DNA of 64,000 bases, from NCBI RefSeq assembly GCF_900166625.1, contig NZ_LT800499.1, positions 1,756,115 to 1,820,114 on the forward strand, written 5' to 3'. Under the pieces are notes generated by a model, which did no database searches, was not told the DNA's origin, and saw only the letters and a list, made by a program, of their open reading frames with translations. Both the position numbers and the translations under genes were made by a program. Below, piece by piece: positions 19,750 to 29,251 of the stretch (position 1 is the first letter of the stretch; each line of letters starts with the position of its first letter). This DNA is from Halobacillus massiliensis. Its GTDB lineage: Bacteria > Bacillota > Bacilli > Bacillales > Halobacillaceae.

Positions 19750-20217
19750 GGCTGGGAAATAGCTCGCTTTCCGCGGGGAGCCGGTGCTTGTTGCACTCGC
19801 GGATCTCACCCTGACTCTTTTCCCGACAGGAGTCTCGTCAGTTCCCAGCCTCTTTACCATTAGTCGTATAAACGGAAAGCTGTAATTTCAATAAGGAAAT
19901 AGTCTTTTCTTACTCAGTGTTCCGTTACTATAAAAACTTAAAGGGCCTGGGGAAACAGCGAGACTCCTATGGGAGGATAGAACAGGATGAGATCCCTGAA
20001 GGCTAACGTGGAAGCTTACCGTTCGCCCATGGAAAGCGAGCTGTTTCCCCGGCCCGGTTTTCTATATTATGGTTAACGGAACTCTCTTCGCGTTTAAGTG
20101 AGAATCAAAGAAGCCTCCTTAGAAGAGAAGAACAGGTGAGATCCCTGAAGGTTAAAAGCCCGAAGAAGCTCACCGATCGCCCATGGAAATGAGTCGTTTC
20201 CCCAGGCTCGGTTCTCT
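19750..20217 (+). repeat. Composite A-linker-B-B repeat array (forward)
   Basis: This is the main content of the gap between the convergent genes fxsA and ytvI. A type A unit (19750-19850) begins GGCTGGGAAAT and ends with the inverted TTCCCAGCC. A linker (about 19851-19942) follows, then a type B unit (19943-20057) with GGGCCTGGGGAAAC and GTTTCCCCGGCCC ends, and a partial second B unit (about 20083-20217). Inside each unit are nested arms: CGAGACTCCT, GGTGAG or its variants against CTCACCG, and CTCGCTTTCC-type segments. The sequence has strong fold-back potential. No transposase is nearby. Confidence 0.85.
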
Positions 20218-20310
20218 ATATCATAGTAAACGGTGCCTCTTCCCGAATTTCTGTAAATTTCAAGGCAGTATTTATCTGTAAAATGTACCCTTCGATTTTA
20301 ACCATTTTCT

Positions 20311-21414
20311 TCAGCTTTTTATAATATAAGCCCAAACGTGCTGACACAGCCCAGAAGAAATCACGGCCTTAGAAAAAGAGATGATCAGGGGCGAGATGAT
20401 TAAGGCGTAACCTCCCCAAATTTGAAATCCTAAAAAAAGACCTGCCAGCAAGATAAGAGGATGTACCCCAAATTGGGAAGATAAAACCTTAGGTTCCACC
20501 AGCTGCCGGATAATCAGAATAATCATATATAAAAAAGCTAAAGGAATCGTTAATGTATAGTTTTCTGTAAAAAATAAATAGATAATCCAGGGAATGAAAA
20601 TTACTCCTGTCCCCACATATGGTATTAAATCAAGCAGTCCGGCCGTGAGTGCAATAAGTAGTGGATGAGGGGCGCTTATTAAAGTCAAGCCGGTAAATAC
20701 GAGAAAAATTGTAATCATCATAAGTATTATGTGTGCCTTTATCATCTGTAAAATGTTATGCTTAAAACTGTTGGATAATTGACTTATTCTTTCCATTGTC
20801 TGAACAGGCAGCTTAGCTGCCGTAAATCCTTTTATTTTATCCCAGTCCTTGCTAAGGAAGAAAGTTGCCATCAGACAGATACCAAAAGACATGAAAAAGT
20901 AAGGAAGATGGGTAAGCCCTTCGGTAAACAATTCAAGCAGCTGACGAAGCTGCTTCATTCCGGTATTAACCGCAGCCTGTTTAGTATTATCCATCGACTC
21001 ATAAAATGTCTGCTTACCTTCAAGGCTTAAAGAACCTGCCCATGTATGAATATATCCGAAAATCCTGTCCAGCCATTCAATAATTTTGCTATAAATATTT
21101 TCAACAATTAATACATAAGAAGAGAAATCTTCATTTGAAAGGTTCTTGAAAAAATATATAGCTCTAGTTAGAAGAAGAGTAGTAAGACTAATTAGTAATA
21201 AGCTTATTGAACAAAGCAGAAGGATTATAGCCAGCGCTTTTGGCAGTTTGAAATGTGTATGAAGCCAGCGGATAGAAGGCTGCATGAGCCAGGCCATGAT
21301 TACAGCCGCGACAAATGGGAAAAGGTAATTCCAGACGCTGAAAAGGATAGCAATGGATATGAAAAGAACACCAATTATTACAGCAAATCTCAGGATAATG
21401 TTCCTAGTAACCAT
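20311..21414 (-). CDS. ytvI: YtvI-like AI-2E/PerM family membrane protein
   Basis: A 367-residue polytopic membrane protein of the AI-2E exporter/PerM superfamily. It has two N-terminal helix pairs (about 7-50 and 58-85), a soluble loop of about 70 residues and a helical C-terminal bundle with LLDLIPYVGTGVIFIPW and PKVLSSQFGVHPLILLAGLFLG. In B. subtilis YtvI is a sporulation-linked membrane protein; the substrate is unknown. The best AAAGGAG site lies 14 bases before the ATG, longer than usual. The gene is divergent from citZ and convergent with fxsA. Confidence 0.87.
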   Translation of the reverse strand: MVTRNIILRFAVIIGVLFISIAILFSVWNYLFPFVAAVIMAWLMQPSIRWLHTHFKLPKALAIILLLCSISLLLISLTTLLLTRAIYFFKNLSNEDFSSYVLIVENIYSKIIEWLDRIFGYIHTWAGSLSLEGKQTFYESMDNTKQAAVNTGMKQLRQLLELFTEGLTHLPYFFMSFGICLMATFFLSKDWDKIKGFTAAKLPVQTMERISQLSNSFKHNILQMIKAHIILMMITIFLVFTGLTLISAPHPLLIALTAGLLDLIPYVGTGVIFIPWIIYLFFTENYTLTIPLAFLYMIILIIRQLVEPKVLSSQFGVHPLILLAGLFLGFQIWGGYALIISPLIISFSKAVISSGLCQHVWAYIIKS

Positions 21415-21488
21415 GTTGAAATTTATGGCTCCTTTCTATGAAATATAGGAAAAATTGCTATAAATTGCTGGAAATTAACCGGTTTCAA

Positions 21489-21517
21489 TTCACTTTCTAG
21501 TCAGAATACTTTATAAT
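21489..21517 (+). promoter_or_regulatory. Promoter candidate for citZ
   Basis: TTCACT at 21489-21494 and TATAAT at 21512-21517 are 17 bases apart. A transcript from here would have a leader of about 95 nt carrying the cre candidate at 21560. Confidence 0.55.
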
Positions 21518-21559
21518 TGTCCGTGGGGAAAAAAATCCTAGTTAATAAATGAACATTAA

Positions 21560-21573
21560 GTAAAGCGTTTTCT
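21560..21573 (+). promoter_or_regulatory. CcpA cre candidate in citZ leader
   Basis: GTAAAGCGTTTTCT has the typical AAGCG-TTTTC core of cre sites, but departs from the full consensus at both ends. B. subtilis citZ is repressed by CcpA from a site downstream of its promoter, which fits this location. Confidence 0.5.
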
Positions 21574-21619
21574 CATTACTCAGGAGGGAATGTAGCATTA
21601 TTTCAAAAGGAGAGATCTT

Positions 21620-22735
21620 ATGGCGTCAACGAAAGGTTTAGAAGGTATTACAGCGACAGAATCTAAGATTAGTTCAATCATTGATGATAAGCTTACATAT
21701 GTAGGTTATGACATTGATGATTTAGCCAACAACTCCAGTTTTGAAGAAGTAGTATATCTGCTTTGGAATCAAAAGCTTCCGACACAAACTGAACTGGATG
21801 GTCTTAAAGAAGAACTAAACAATAACATGGAACTGCCAAAAGAAGTTATTGATCATCTCAAATCTTATGATCTTTCAACTGTACACCCGATGGCTGCTTT
21901 AAGAACGACTATTTCTATGCTTGGACTATTCGACAGTGAAGCGGATGAAATGGATGAAGAAGCTAATAAACGTAAAGCTGTACGACTACAGGCGAAGATT
22001 TCAACAATAGTTACGGCTTTCTCCAGAATTAGAAAAGGTGAAGAACCTATTTCTCCAAAGAGCGGACTAAGCTTTGCCGCTAATTTCTTATATATGCTTA
22101 ATGGCAAAGAGCCAGAAGACGTTGAAATTGAGGCTATTAATAAAGCGCTTGTCCTGCACGCAGACCATGAGCTGAATGCTTCAACTTTCACTGCACGCGT
22201 ATGTGTAGCAACATTATCTGATGTATACTCAGGGGTTACAGCTGCTATCGGTGCCCTTAAAGGTCCTCTGCACGGCGGTGCAAACGAGCAGGTAATGGCG
22301 ATGCTTAAGGAGATTGGCTCAGTGGAAAATGCCATCCCGGCTATCGAGAAGAAACTAGAGAATAAAGAGAAAATCATGGGTATGGGACACCGTGTTTATC
22401 GCAATGGAGATCCACGTGCAAAACACCTTAAGGAAATGTCTCGTGAATTGACTGAGCTGACAGGGCATTCCAAGTACTATGAAATGTCTATTAAAATAGA
22501 AGACTATATTAAAGAAAATAAGGGTCTTCCAGCCAACGTAGACTTCTATTCTGCTTCTGTCTATCACAGCCTTGGTATTGACCATGATTTATTTACACCT
22601 ATCTTTGCAGTAAGCCGTGTATCAGGATGGCTCGCTCATATACTTGAGCAGTATTCAGATAATCGCTTAATTCGTCCACGTGCAGAATATGTGGGGCCTA
22701 AAGGACAGAAATATACACCTATAGAAGATCGATAA
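21620..22735 (+). CDS. citZ: Citrate synthase
   Basis: A 371-residue citrate synthase condensing oxaloacetate and acetyl-CoA, the entry step of the citrate cycle. The catalytic residues lie in GPLHGGANE, GMGHRVYRNGDPR and the NVDFYSASVYHSLG segment. Length matches the B. subtilis main isozyme CitZ. The ATG follows AAAGGAGAG. It heads the citZ-icd-mdh cluster; about 113 bases separate it from icd with no clear terminator, so icd may be expressed both from citZ and from its own start. Confidence 0.97.
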   Translation: MASTKGLEGITATESKISSIIDDKLTYVGYDIDDLANNSSFEEVVYLLWNQKLPTQTELDGLKEELNNNMELPKEVIDHLKSYDLSTVHPMAALRTTISMLGLFDSEADEMDEEANKRKAVRLQAKISTIVTAFSRIRKGEEPISPKSGLSFAANFLYMLNGKEPEDVEIEAINKALVLHADHELNASTFTARVCVATLSDVYSGVTAAIGALKGPLHGGANEQVMAMLKEIGSVENAIPAIEKKLENKEKIMGMGHRVYRNGDPRAKHLKEMSRELTELTGHSKYYEMSIKIEDYIKENKGLPANVDFYSASVYHSLGIDHDLFTPIFAVSRVSGWLAHILEQYSDNRLIRPRAEYVGPKGQKYTPIEDR

Positions 22736-22848
22736 GCTTGTAGAAAGCATTATCTTTTCTCACTTTTTATTCTCGTTAATATAACGTATGATAGTAGGGG
22801 AGGATTTATCCCACTATCATATGTGCAATAAATTTAGGAGGGTTCATT

Positions 22849-24123
22849 TTGACACAATCACAGAAAATCACAGTAGATCAAAGCGGAAATTTGGAAACAC
22901 CAAATCGACCTATTATTCCTTACATCGAAGGCGATGGCATCGGACCTGACATTTGGGCTGCAGCGAGTCGTGTTATTGAAGCAGCAGTAGACAAAGCTTA
23001 CAATGGTGAAAAATCGATCGAATGGAAAGAAGTTTTAGCTGGCCAGAAAGCTTATGACAATAAAGGCGAGTGGCTGCCTGCTGAAACTCTAGATACTATT
23101 CGTGAATATAAAATTGCTATTAAAGGGCCTTTAACTACACCAATCGGCGGAGGAATTCGTTCTCTTAACGTTGCTCTTCGTCAGGAACTTGATCTGTTCA
23201 CTTGCCTGCGTCCGGTTCGTTACTTTGAAGGAGTACCTTCTCCAGTAAAACGTCCGGAAGACACAGATATGGTTATTTTCCGTGAAAATACAGAAGATAT
23301 CTATGCTGGTATCGAATGGCAGAAAGGTACACCTGAAGTTAAAAAAGTTATCGAATTCCTGCAGAATGAAATGGGTGTACATAACATTCGCTTCCCTGAA
23401 ACTTCTGGAATCGGTATCAAGCCGGTATCCGCAGAAGGTACAAAGCGTTTAGTGCGTGCGGCAATTGAATTTGCTCTAAATGAAGGCCGTAAGAATGTAA
23501 CACTTGTGCATAAAGGGAACATTATGAAATTTACTGAAGGTTCATTTAAAGCATGGGGTTATGAAGTGGCTGAAGAGGAATACGGAGATAAAGTATTTAC
23601 TTGGGCCGAGTATGACCGCATTGTAGAAAAAGAAGGAAAAGACGCAGCGAATGCTGCTCAGGACAAAGCGGAAGCAGAAGGTAAAATTATTGTGAAAGAT
23701 GCCATTGCAGACATCTTCCTTCAGCAGATCCTTACACGTCCTAAAGAGTTTGATGTTGTAGCAACTATGAACCTAAACGGTGACTACATCTCTGATGCTC
23801 TAGCAGCACAAGTAGGAGGAATTGGTATTGCTCCAGGAGCAAATATCAATTACGAAACTGGACATGCTATTTTTGAAGCTACACACGGAACGGCTCCTAA
23901 ATACGCTGGTCTAGATAAAGTGAACCCATCTTCCGTAATCCTTTCTGGTGTCCTTATGCTTGAACACCTTGGCTGGAGAGAAGCCGCTGAGCTGATTTCC
24001 AAGTCTATGGATGAGACAATTGGAAGCAAAACAGTCACTTACGACTTTGCCCGTATGATGGATGGTGCAACTGAAGTTAAATGTTCTGAGTTTGGTGACG
24101 CCCTTATTAAAAATATGGGATAA
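22849..24123 (+). CDS. icd: Isocitrate dehydrogenase (NADP)
   Basis: A 424-residue NADP-dependent isocitrate dehydrogenase forming 2-oxoglutarate. The substrate-binding serine region [13 protein letters not shown], the [11 protein letters not shown] motif and the NLNGDYISD metal site are present. The TTG start at 22849 follows TTAGGAGGG with good spacing and gives the usual N-terminus. It lies between citZ and mdh; mdh starts 14 bases after the stop. The segment [16 protein letters not shown] is the usual Bacillus insertion. Confidence 0.97.
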   Translation: MTQSQKITVDQSGNLETPNRPIIPYIEGDGIGPDIWAAASRVIEAAVDKAYNGEKSIEWKEVLAGQKAYDNKGEWLPAETLDTIREYKIAIKGPLTTPIGGGIRSLNVALRQELDLFTCLRPVRYFEGVPSPVKRPEDTDMVIFRENTEDIYAGIEWQKGTPEVKKVIEFLQNEMGVHNIRFPETSGIGIKPVSAEGTKRLVRAAIEFALNEGRKNVTLVHKGNIMKFTEGSFKAWGYEVAEEEYGDKVFTWAEYDRIVEKEGKDAANAAQDKAEAEGKIIVKDAIADIFLQQILTRPKEFDVVATMNLNGDYISDALAAQVGGIGIAPGANINYETGHAIFEATHGTAPKYAGLDKVNPSSVILSGVLMLEHLGWREAAELISKSMDETIGSKTVTYDFARMMDGATEVKCSEFGDALIKNMG

Positions 24124-24137
24124 GAGAGGGGACCATT

Positions 24138-25076
24138 ATGGCTATTCGAAGAAGCAAGATTTCAGTAATCGGAAGTGGCTTTACAGGAGCTACAACAGCT
24201 CTAATGCTGGCCCAGAAAGAGCTTGGAGATGTTGTGTTAGTAGATATTCCAGATATGGAAGATCCAACAAAAGGAAAAGCTCTTGATATGCTGGAAGCAA
24301 GTCCTGTCCAAGGATTTGACGCCAAAATTACCGGGACGGCCAACTATGAAGATACTGAAGGCTCTGACCTTGTAATTATCACTGCAGGCATTGCTCGCAA
24401 GCCGGGAATGAGCCGGGACGATCTTGTAAATACAAACTCTAAAATAATGAAGAATGTAACAAAAGAGATTGTAAAATACTCACCGGATTGCTATATCATT
24501 GTTCTCACAAATCCAGTGGACGCGATGACTTATTCTGTATTCCAGGAAGCAGGCCTTCCTAAAAACCGTGTAATCGGACAGTCAGGCGTTTTAGATACAG
24601 CCCGCTTCCGGACATTTGTAGCGGAAGAGCTGAATGTGTCTGTAAAAGATGTGACAGGCTTCGTACTAGGTGGTCATGGAGATGACATGGTACCACTGGT
24701 GCGCTACTCTTTTGCAGGAGGCATTCCTCTTGAAAAGCTCATACCTAAAGATCGTCTGGATGCAATCGTTAAGCGCGCCCGTACAGGCGGTGGTGAAATC
24801 GTAGGCCTGTTAGGGAATGGTAGTGCCTATTATGCCCCGGCGGCATCTTTAACTCAGATGGCTGAAGCTATCCTTAAAGACCAGCGCCGTATCCTTCCGG
24901 CTATAGCTTATCTGGAGGGTGAATATGGATATGACGGTATTTACCTTGGGGTACCAACGATTTTAGGCGGTAATGGAATTGAAGAAGTGATTGAACTGGA
25001 ACTTACCGACGAAGAGAAACAGCAGCTTGATAAATCAGCTGACTCTGTTAAAAAAGTGTTAAATGTATTAAACTAA
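24138..25076 (+). CDS. mdh: Malate dehydrogenase
   Basis: A 312-residue NAD-dependent malate dehydrogenase of the lactate-dehydrogenase-like class, oxidising malate to oxaloacetate. The Rossmann motif [14 protein letters not shown] is near the N-terminus. [10 protein letters not shown] contains the substrate-binding arginine and [10 protein letters not shown] the catalytic histidine. It is closely linked to icd, with a GAGAGGGG site, and a strong terminator follows, closing the citZ-icd-mdh unit. Confidence 0.97.
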   Translation: MAIRRSKISVIGSGFTGATTALMLAQKELGDVVLVDIPDMEDPTKGKALDMLEASPVQGFDAKITGTANYEDTEGSDLVIITAGIARKPGMSRDDLVNTNSKIMKNVTKEIVKYSPDCYIIVLTNPVDAMTYSVFQEAGLPKNRVIGQSGVLDTARFRTFVAEELNVSVKDVTGFVLGGHGDDMVPLVRYSFAGGIPLEKLIPKDRLDAIVKRARTGGGEIVGLLGNGSAYYAPAASLTQMAEAILKDQRRILPAIAYLEGEYGYDGIYLGVPTILGGNGIEEVIELELTDEEKQQLDKSADSVKKVLNVLN

Positions 25077-25082
25077 GTATAG

Positions 25083-25116
25083 AAGGATTCGGGGATGATT
25101 CCTCGAATCCTTTTTT
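25083..25116 (+). terminator. Terminator after mdh
   Basis: AAGGATTCG-GG pairs with CC-CGAATCCTT, and a run of T follows. Confidence 0.9.
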
Positions 25117-25125
25117 AGCCTTATA

Positions 25126-25139
25126 TGAAAACGCTTACT
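25126..25139 (+). promoter_or_regulatory. CcpA cre candidate before MaoC-like gene
   Basis: TGAAAACGCTTACT matches the cre consensus TGWnAnCGnTnWCA at all fixed positions except the last base. It lies between the mdh terminator and the ribosome site of the next gene, a position suited to blocking transcription. Confidence 0.62.
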
Positions 25140-25155
25140 TACAGGAGGGAACATA

Positions 25156-25632
25156 ATGCTAGGTAAAAAAAGAAAACTAGGGAAAAAGATTCAGCACTTA
25201 AAAGCAGGTGATGCTTTTACATCGTCTTTTACAATTGAAGACAAGGAACTTTTGATGTATTTGGGTCTGACGGATGATGCCAACCCTCTATATATACAGC
25301 ATGATTATGCTTCTGAAACCCCATATCAACGCCCGATTGTCCCCACATTCATGATCTTTGGAAAGGTTTCTTCTATAATTTCCATGCACCTTCCCGGCCC
25401 CGGGAGCCATATTATTAAACAGGAACTCAGCTTTGATAAACCCGTATATCATTACAGCGAAGTAAAAGTTACGGCTGAGATTACTCTCATTCATAAGAAA
25501 GACCATATCGTGGAGATGCAAGTTCACGGTTATGATGAAGAAGGGGACAGCATTGTTGAAGGGAGATTGTGGGTGCGGCCTCCTTATGAACCTCAATCCT
25601 TAAACGCGAGTTCGCTGGAGAACTTTTATTAA
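25156..25632 (+). CDS. MaoC-like hotdog dehydratase
   Basis: A 158-residue single-hotdog protein of the MaoC/(R)-enoyl-CoA hydratase type. Residues 37-64 (LGLTDDANPLYIQHDYA...RPIVPTFM) carry the D...N...H hydratase-like signature. Such proteins hydrate or dehydrate 2-enoyl-CoA esters, but the substrate here is unknown. The gene follows mdh beyond a terminator and has its own cre candidate, so it is probably a carbon-catabolite-controlled single gene. An AGGAGGG site precedes the ATG. A long repeat array follows. Confidence 0.82.
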   Translation: MLGKKRKLGKKIQHLKAGDAFTSSFTIEDKELLMYLGLTDDANPLYIQHDYASETPYQRPIVPTFMIFGKVSSIISMHLPGPGSHIIKQELSFDKPVYHYSEVKVTAEITLIHKKDHIVEMQVHGYDEEGDSIVEGRLWVRPPYEPQSLNASSLENFY

Positions 25633-25654
25633 TAGTGAATACTAGTAAGCCTTG

Positions 25655-26251
25655 CTGTTCCAAAGCGAACGGTAAGTTTCCTCGGGCTTTGCCCTTTTAG
25701 ATCTCATTGGGTCTTTGATTCCCACTTAAAGGGAAAGAGAGTTCCGTTAACCATAATAGAGATCCGGGCCTGGGGAAACGACTCGCTTTTCATGGGCAAA
25801 CGGTGAGCTTCCTCGGGCTTTTAGCCCTCCGGGATCTCACCTGTTCTTCTCTTCTAAGGAGTCTTCTTTGATTCTCACTTAAACGGGAAGAGAGTTCCGT
25901 TAACCATAATATAGAGAACCGGGCCTGGGGAAACAACTCGCTTTCCATGGGTGAACGGTGAGCTTCCTCAGGCTTTTAGCCCTCCGGGATCTCACCATGT
26001 TCTTCTCTCCCATAGGAGTCTCGTCGTTTCCCCTGGCCCTTTATCTTATTTGTGTAACGGAACATTGGGTAAGGAAAGCCTATTCTCATTAGAAAGGTTA
26101 CTGAAACTACAGCGTTCCGTTTATACAACCAACGGTTAAGTGGATGGGAAATGGCGAGACTCCTGCAGGGAGATAGAGCCATGGTGAGATCTGCGAGTGC
26201 AAAGAGCTAGCTCACCGGCTCCCCGCGGAAAGCGAGCTATTTCCCGGCCGC
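25655..26251 (-). repeat. Composite B-B-B-linker-A repeat array (reverse)
   Basis: This fills most of the gap of nearly 1 kb before phoP. It holds, in inverse orientation to the 19.8-kb array, a degenerate B unit (about 25655-25765), two fuller B units (about 25766-25905 and 25919-26041), the linker (26042-26140) and one A unit (26141-26251). The two B units share gggcctggggaaac starts and the ctcgctttccatggg core. Short reading frames across it are repeats read in frame, not genes. Bases 26252-26480 show no feature I can support. Confidence 0.85.
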
Positions 26252-26480
26252 TTTTATCCAAACGAAAGAAACGGAACAGCCCTCCCTCAGTGTTCAAACT
26301 AAGGAGCATCAAGAGAGATGGCGAGACGTTCCAAGCTCTTTTTTCTTACTTTAGTAAATGCAACAGTTTCTTCTGTTCAAATAAGATTTGAGCCAAAGGT
26401 GAAATAAGCGACACTTTTTCTATGCCACTGGGATTGTTGTAAGCAGCATTACTTAACGGAATACTATCTTGACTTACAGA

Positions 26481-26514
26481 AAAAGAGACTAATATTGTAT
26501 TTAGTCTCTTTTTT
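26481..26514 (+). terminator. Terminator upstream of phoP
   Basis: AAAAGAGACTAA and TTAGTCTCTTTT form a 12-base perfect stem followed by more T. It isolates phoPR from the repeat region. Confidence 0.88.
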
Positions 26515-26617
26515 GTGGAATGTTATATTTATGTAAAGATTCCTAAGATTAATGCTAAAGTGTAAAGTTCAATGTATGATGAATATGTATCATACTTTGT
26601 CCGCCGAGGTGATTAAC

Positions 26618-27316
26618 ATGAAGCAGAGAATATTAATAGTAGACGATGAAGAATCCATTGTAACACTCTTGCAGTACAATATAGAGCAGGCCGGGTATGA
26701 AACGGATGTCGCTTATAATGGAAGAGAAGCCCTGGAGAAGGCTTCATCTACAAAATTTGACTTAATTGTACTCGATGTAATGCTCCCTGAGATGGATGGA
26801 ATGGACGTTTGTAAAGAACTCCGCCAAAAACAGATTCATACTCCGATCTTAATGCTCACAGCAAAGGATGACGAGTTTGATAAAGTACTGGGATTGGAAC
26901 TAGGGGCTGATGATTATTTAACGAAGCCATTCAGTCCAAGGGAAGTAGTGGCAAGGATCAAAGCTATCTTGAGAAGAATGGTTCGGGAACCTTCTGAAGA
27001 AGAGGCTTCCCCGAGTATTAAAGTTGCAGAGTTAATGATTTATCCTGAGCAGTATGAAGCCACAATTGACGGCAAGCCGCTGACTTTTACTCCTAAGGAA
27101 TTTGAACTTCTTTATTACTTAGGACAGAACCTTGGGAGAGTGCTGTCTAGAGATCAGCTGCTCAGCGCAGTATGGAATTATGACTTCGCTGGAGATACGC
27201 GAATCGTAGATGTGCATATCAGCCACTTGCGTGAAAAAATTGAGCCGGACACAAAAAAACCAGTATATATTAAAACGATCAGAGGCTTAGGGTATAAGAT
27301 GGAGGTCCCTAAGTAG
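26618..27316 (+). CDS. phoP: Phosphate response regulator PhoP
   Basis: A 232-residue OmpR-family response regulator. The receiver domain has the acidic pair D9/D10, the phosphorylation site D53 (VLDVMLPEMDG) and the conserved K in LTKPFSP. The C-terminal winged helix ends in TRIVDVHISHLREKI and IKTIRGLGYKME. It should control phosphate-starvation genes when phosphorylated by PhoR. I chose ATG at 26618 after GAGGTGATTAAC; the in-frame start at 26552 lies in the probable leader. The phoR ATG lies one base after its stop, so the two are coupled. Confidence 0.93.
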   Translation: MKQRILIVDDEESIVTLLQYNIEQAGYETDVAYNGREALEKASSTKFDLIVLDVMLPEMDGMDVCKELRQKQIHTPILMLTAKDDEFDKVLGLELGADDYLTKPFSPREVVARIKAILRRMVREPSEEEASPSIKVAELMIYPEQYEATIDGKPLTFTPKEFELLYYLGQNLGRVLSRDQLLSAVWNYDFAGDTRIVDVHISHLREKIEPDTKKPVYIKTIRGLGYKMEVPK

Positions 27317-27317
27317 G

Positions 27318-29069
27318 ATGAAATCAAATACACGACCTCTACTCACTTATACGGTTCTTGTCATAATTGTAATGCTAAGCCTGGGTGTATTGTTAGCCCA
27401 GTTGACTAGAAGCTATTTCATTACAATTTTTGAAGAAAGAATCTCCGTAGAAAGTGAGTATTTTATTAATACAGTAAAAGGCTACATTGAAGATGAAAAC
27501 ATTTCCTCAGATGCTTTAGAGGAGTTCAGTGATCAATTAAATACGAGTGTTCTCTACGTGAATAACGATAAAGAAGTGGTAGTTGATACGATAAGTGCAA
27601 ACGAAGAAATTACGAACGAAGATAAAAGGATGATTTTAACTGCTGTTCAAAACAGTGCGGAGCAGAAAAAAGGACGGCTTTTAGAAGATGTGTTTTATTA
27701 TTCAACACCTCTCACAGTGGATAATACAGCGGGCAGTCTTGTTTTAATCTCTCCAGTTAAATCACTTTCGACGATTACGAAAAACATTTGGCTCATAATT
27801 GGACTAACCCTGTTGCTTGGATTGGCAGCTATCTTTCTTATCGGTTTTAATATTTTTTCTAAATATGTACGGCCAATACGATCTGCTGCAAATGTAGCGA
27901 ACGAGCTGGCGAAAGGCAACTATAAGGCAAGAACGTATGAAGGTCACTTTGGGGAAGCTGGGCAGCTTAGTCAATCCATTAACATCCTTGCGAGAAACCT
28001 CCAACAGATGACAAGTACTAAGGGAATGCAGGAAAATCAACTTGAAGCGGTTATAAATAACATGGGAAGCGGTCTTGTTCTTATTGATGAAAAAGGCTAT
28101 ATTCTCCTCGTGAACCGTGCTTTTATGGAAAATTTCGGCGGGGAAAAGAAAAGTTATGTAGGATATCTATATCATGAGGCTATCCCTTATACAGCGATTC
28201 ATGAAGCCGTTCAGAATGTATATATGTTCGAAGAAACAGTACGGGAACATATTCTTCTTCCAGTAAATATTGATCAAAAGCATTTAGAAGTGACAGGGGC
28301 TCCTATTTTTAGTGAGAAAAATGCCTGGAAAGGAGTCGTCCTTGTATTTCACGATATAACGGATATGAAAAAGCTCGAACAAATGAGGAAAGACTTTGTG
28401 GCTAACGTATCTCATGAACTGCGAACACCTATCACTTCTATCAGAGGCTTTTCTGAAACGTTGCTTGATGGGGCGATGAAAGATGAAGCTATGCTCGAAA
28501 GGTTTCTGCAAATTATATTAAAAGAAAGTGGAAGGCTGCAGTCGCTCATTCAGGATTTACTTGAGCTTACAAAAGTCGAAAGAGAAGATTTCCACCTGAC
28601 TTTAGAAAAAATAAAATTTCACAAATTTCTCGAAGACCTTGTTCCTTTGGTGGAGAATCAAGCCAAAAAGAAAAAGATCTCGCTTTATAGTAATATCCAG
28701 GGCGATGCTGTTGTAGAAGGGGATTCAAGCCGATTAAAACAAGTTTTCCTCAATTTGCTCTCAAATGCAGTAAATTATACTGGTGAAGGCGGGGAAGTCA
28801 CTCTGTCTTTTGAAGATCAAGGTGAGGAAGTAGCAGTAAGTATATCTGATAACGGGGTAGGAATTCCTAAAGAGGAAATCTCCCGCATTTTTGAGCGTTT
28901 TTACAGAGTGGATAAAGCCAGAAGTCGTAATTCAGGAGGAACGGGTCTTGGACTTGCCATTGTTAAACACATCGTTGAAGCTCATCATGGAAAAGTTCAA
29001 GTAATCAGCGAACCCGGAAAAGGGACTACGTTCACAGTTCTTCTTCCTAAAGAATTTACAAATAATTAA
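27318..29069 (+). CDS. phoR: Phosphate sensor histidine kinase PhoR
   Basis: A 583-residue membrane kinase. The first helix (about 10-30), an extracytoplasmic domain (about 31-155) and the second helix (about 156-178) are followed by HAMP, a PAS domain (about 240-345), the HisKA motif NVSHELRTPITS with H366 and the ATPase domain with NLLSNAVNY, DNGVGIP and GTGLGLAIVKHIV. It should phosphorylate PhoP at low phosphate. The GGAGGT ribosome site lies inside the end of phoP. In B. subtilis cell-wall teichoic acid intermediates modulate PhoR; this is not readable here. Confidence 0.93.
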   Translation: MKSNTRPLLTYTVLVIIVMLSLGVLLAQLTRSYFITIFEERISVESEYFINTVKGYIEDENISSDALEEFSDQLNTSVLYVNNDKEVVVDTISANEEITNEDKRMILTAVQNSAEQKKGRLLEDVFYYSTPLTVDNTAGSLVLISPVKSLSTITKNIWLIIGLTLLLGLAAIFLIGFNIFSKYVRPIRSAANVANELAKGNYKARTYEGHFGEAGQLSQSINILARNLQQMTSTKGMQENQLEAVINNMGSGLVLIDEKGYILLVNRAFMENFGGEKKSYVGYLYHEAIPYTAIHEAVQNVYMFEETVREHILLPVNIDQKHLEVTGAPIFSEKNAWKGVVLVFHDITDMKKLEQMRKDFVANVSHELRTPITSIRGFSETLLDGAMKDEAMLERFLQIILKESGRLQSLIQDLLELTKVEREDFHLTLEKIKFHKFLEDLVPLVENQAKKKKISLYSNIQGDAVVEGDSSRLKQVFLNLLSNAVNYTGEGGEVTLSFEDQGEEVAVSISDNGVGIPKEEISRIFERFYRVDKARSRNSGGTGLGLAIVKHIVEAHHGKVQVISEPGKGTTFTVLLPKEFTNN

Positions 29070-29148
29070 TAATAATTAGGCTTTAGATTAATAAACCTTT
29101 GGTATTCTTCCATTGAAACCCTTTCATCCAAGGTGTTTTCTCTTTTAG

Positions 29149-29179
29149 GCAGAAGTTTTCATAACTTCTGCTTTTTTTT
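29149..29179 (+). terminator. Terminator after phoPR
   Basis: GCAGAAGTT and AACTTCTGC form a nine-base stem around a short loop, followed by eight T. Confidence 0.93.
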
Positions 29180-29251
29180 GATTTTTTTCTTCTTGCTTAA
29201 GAACATGCTAAAATAAATAGTATGATGTTTTAGTGTGAGGAGCTGAGCGAT

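Noticed and set aside
19740-20260. CRISPR array or insertion sequence
   Set aside because: The repeats are long, inverted and irregular with no uniform spacers, and no cas or transposase gene is nearby.
21865-22377. 170-residue frame antisense to citZ
   Set aside because: It mirrors the codon pattern of citZ on the other strand; there is no ribosome site or recognisable domain.
25951-26391. Several short frames in the gap before phoP
   Set aside because: They lie across type A and B repeats and have no ribosome sites or family resemblance.
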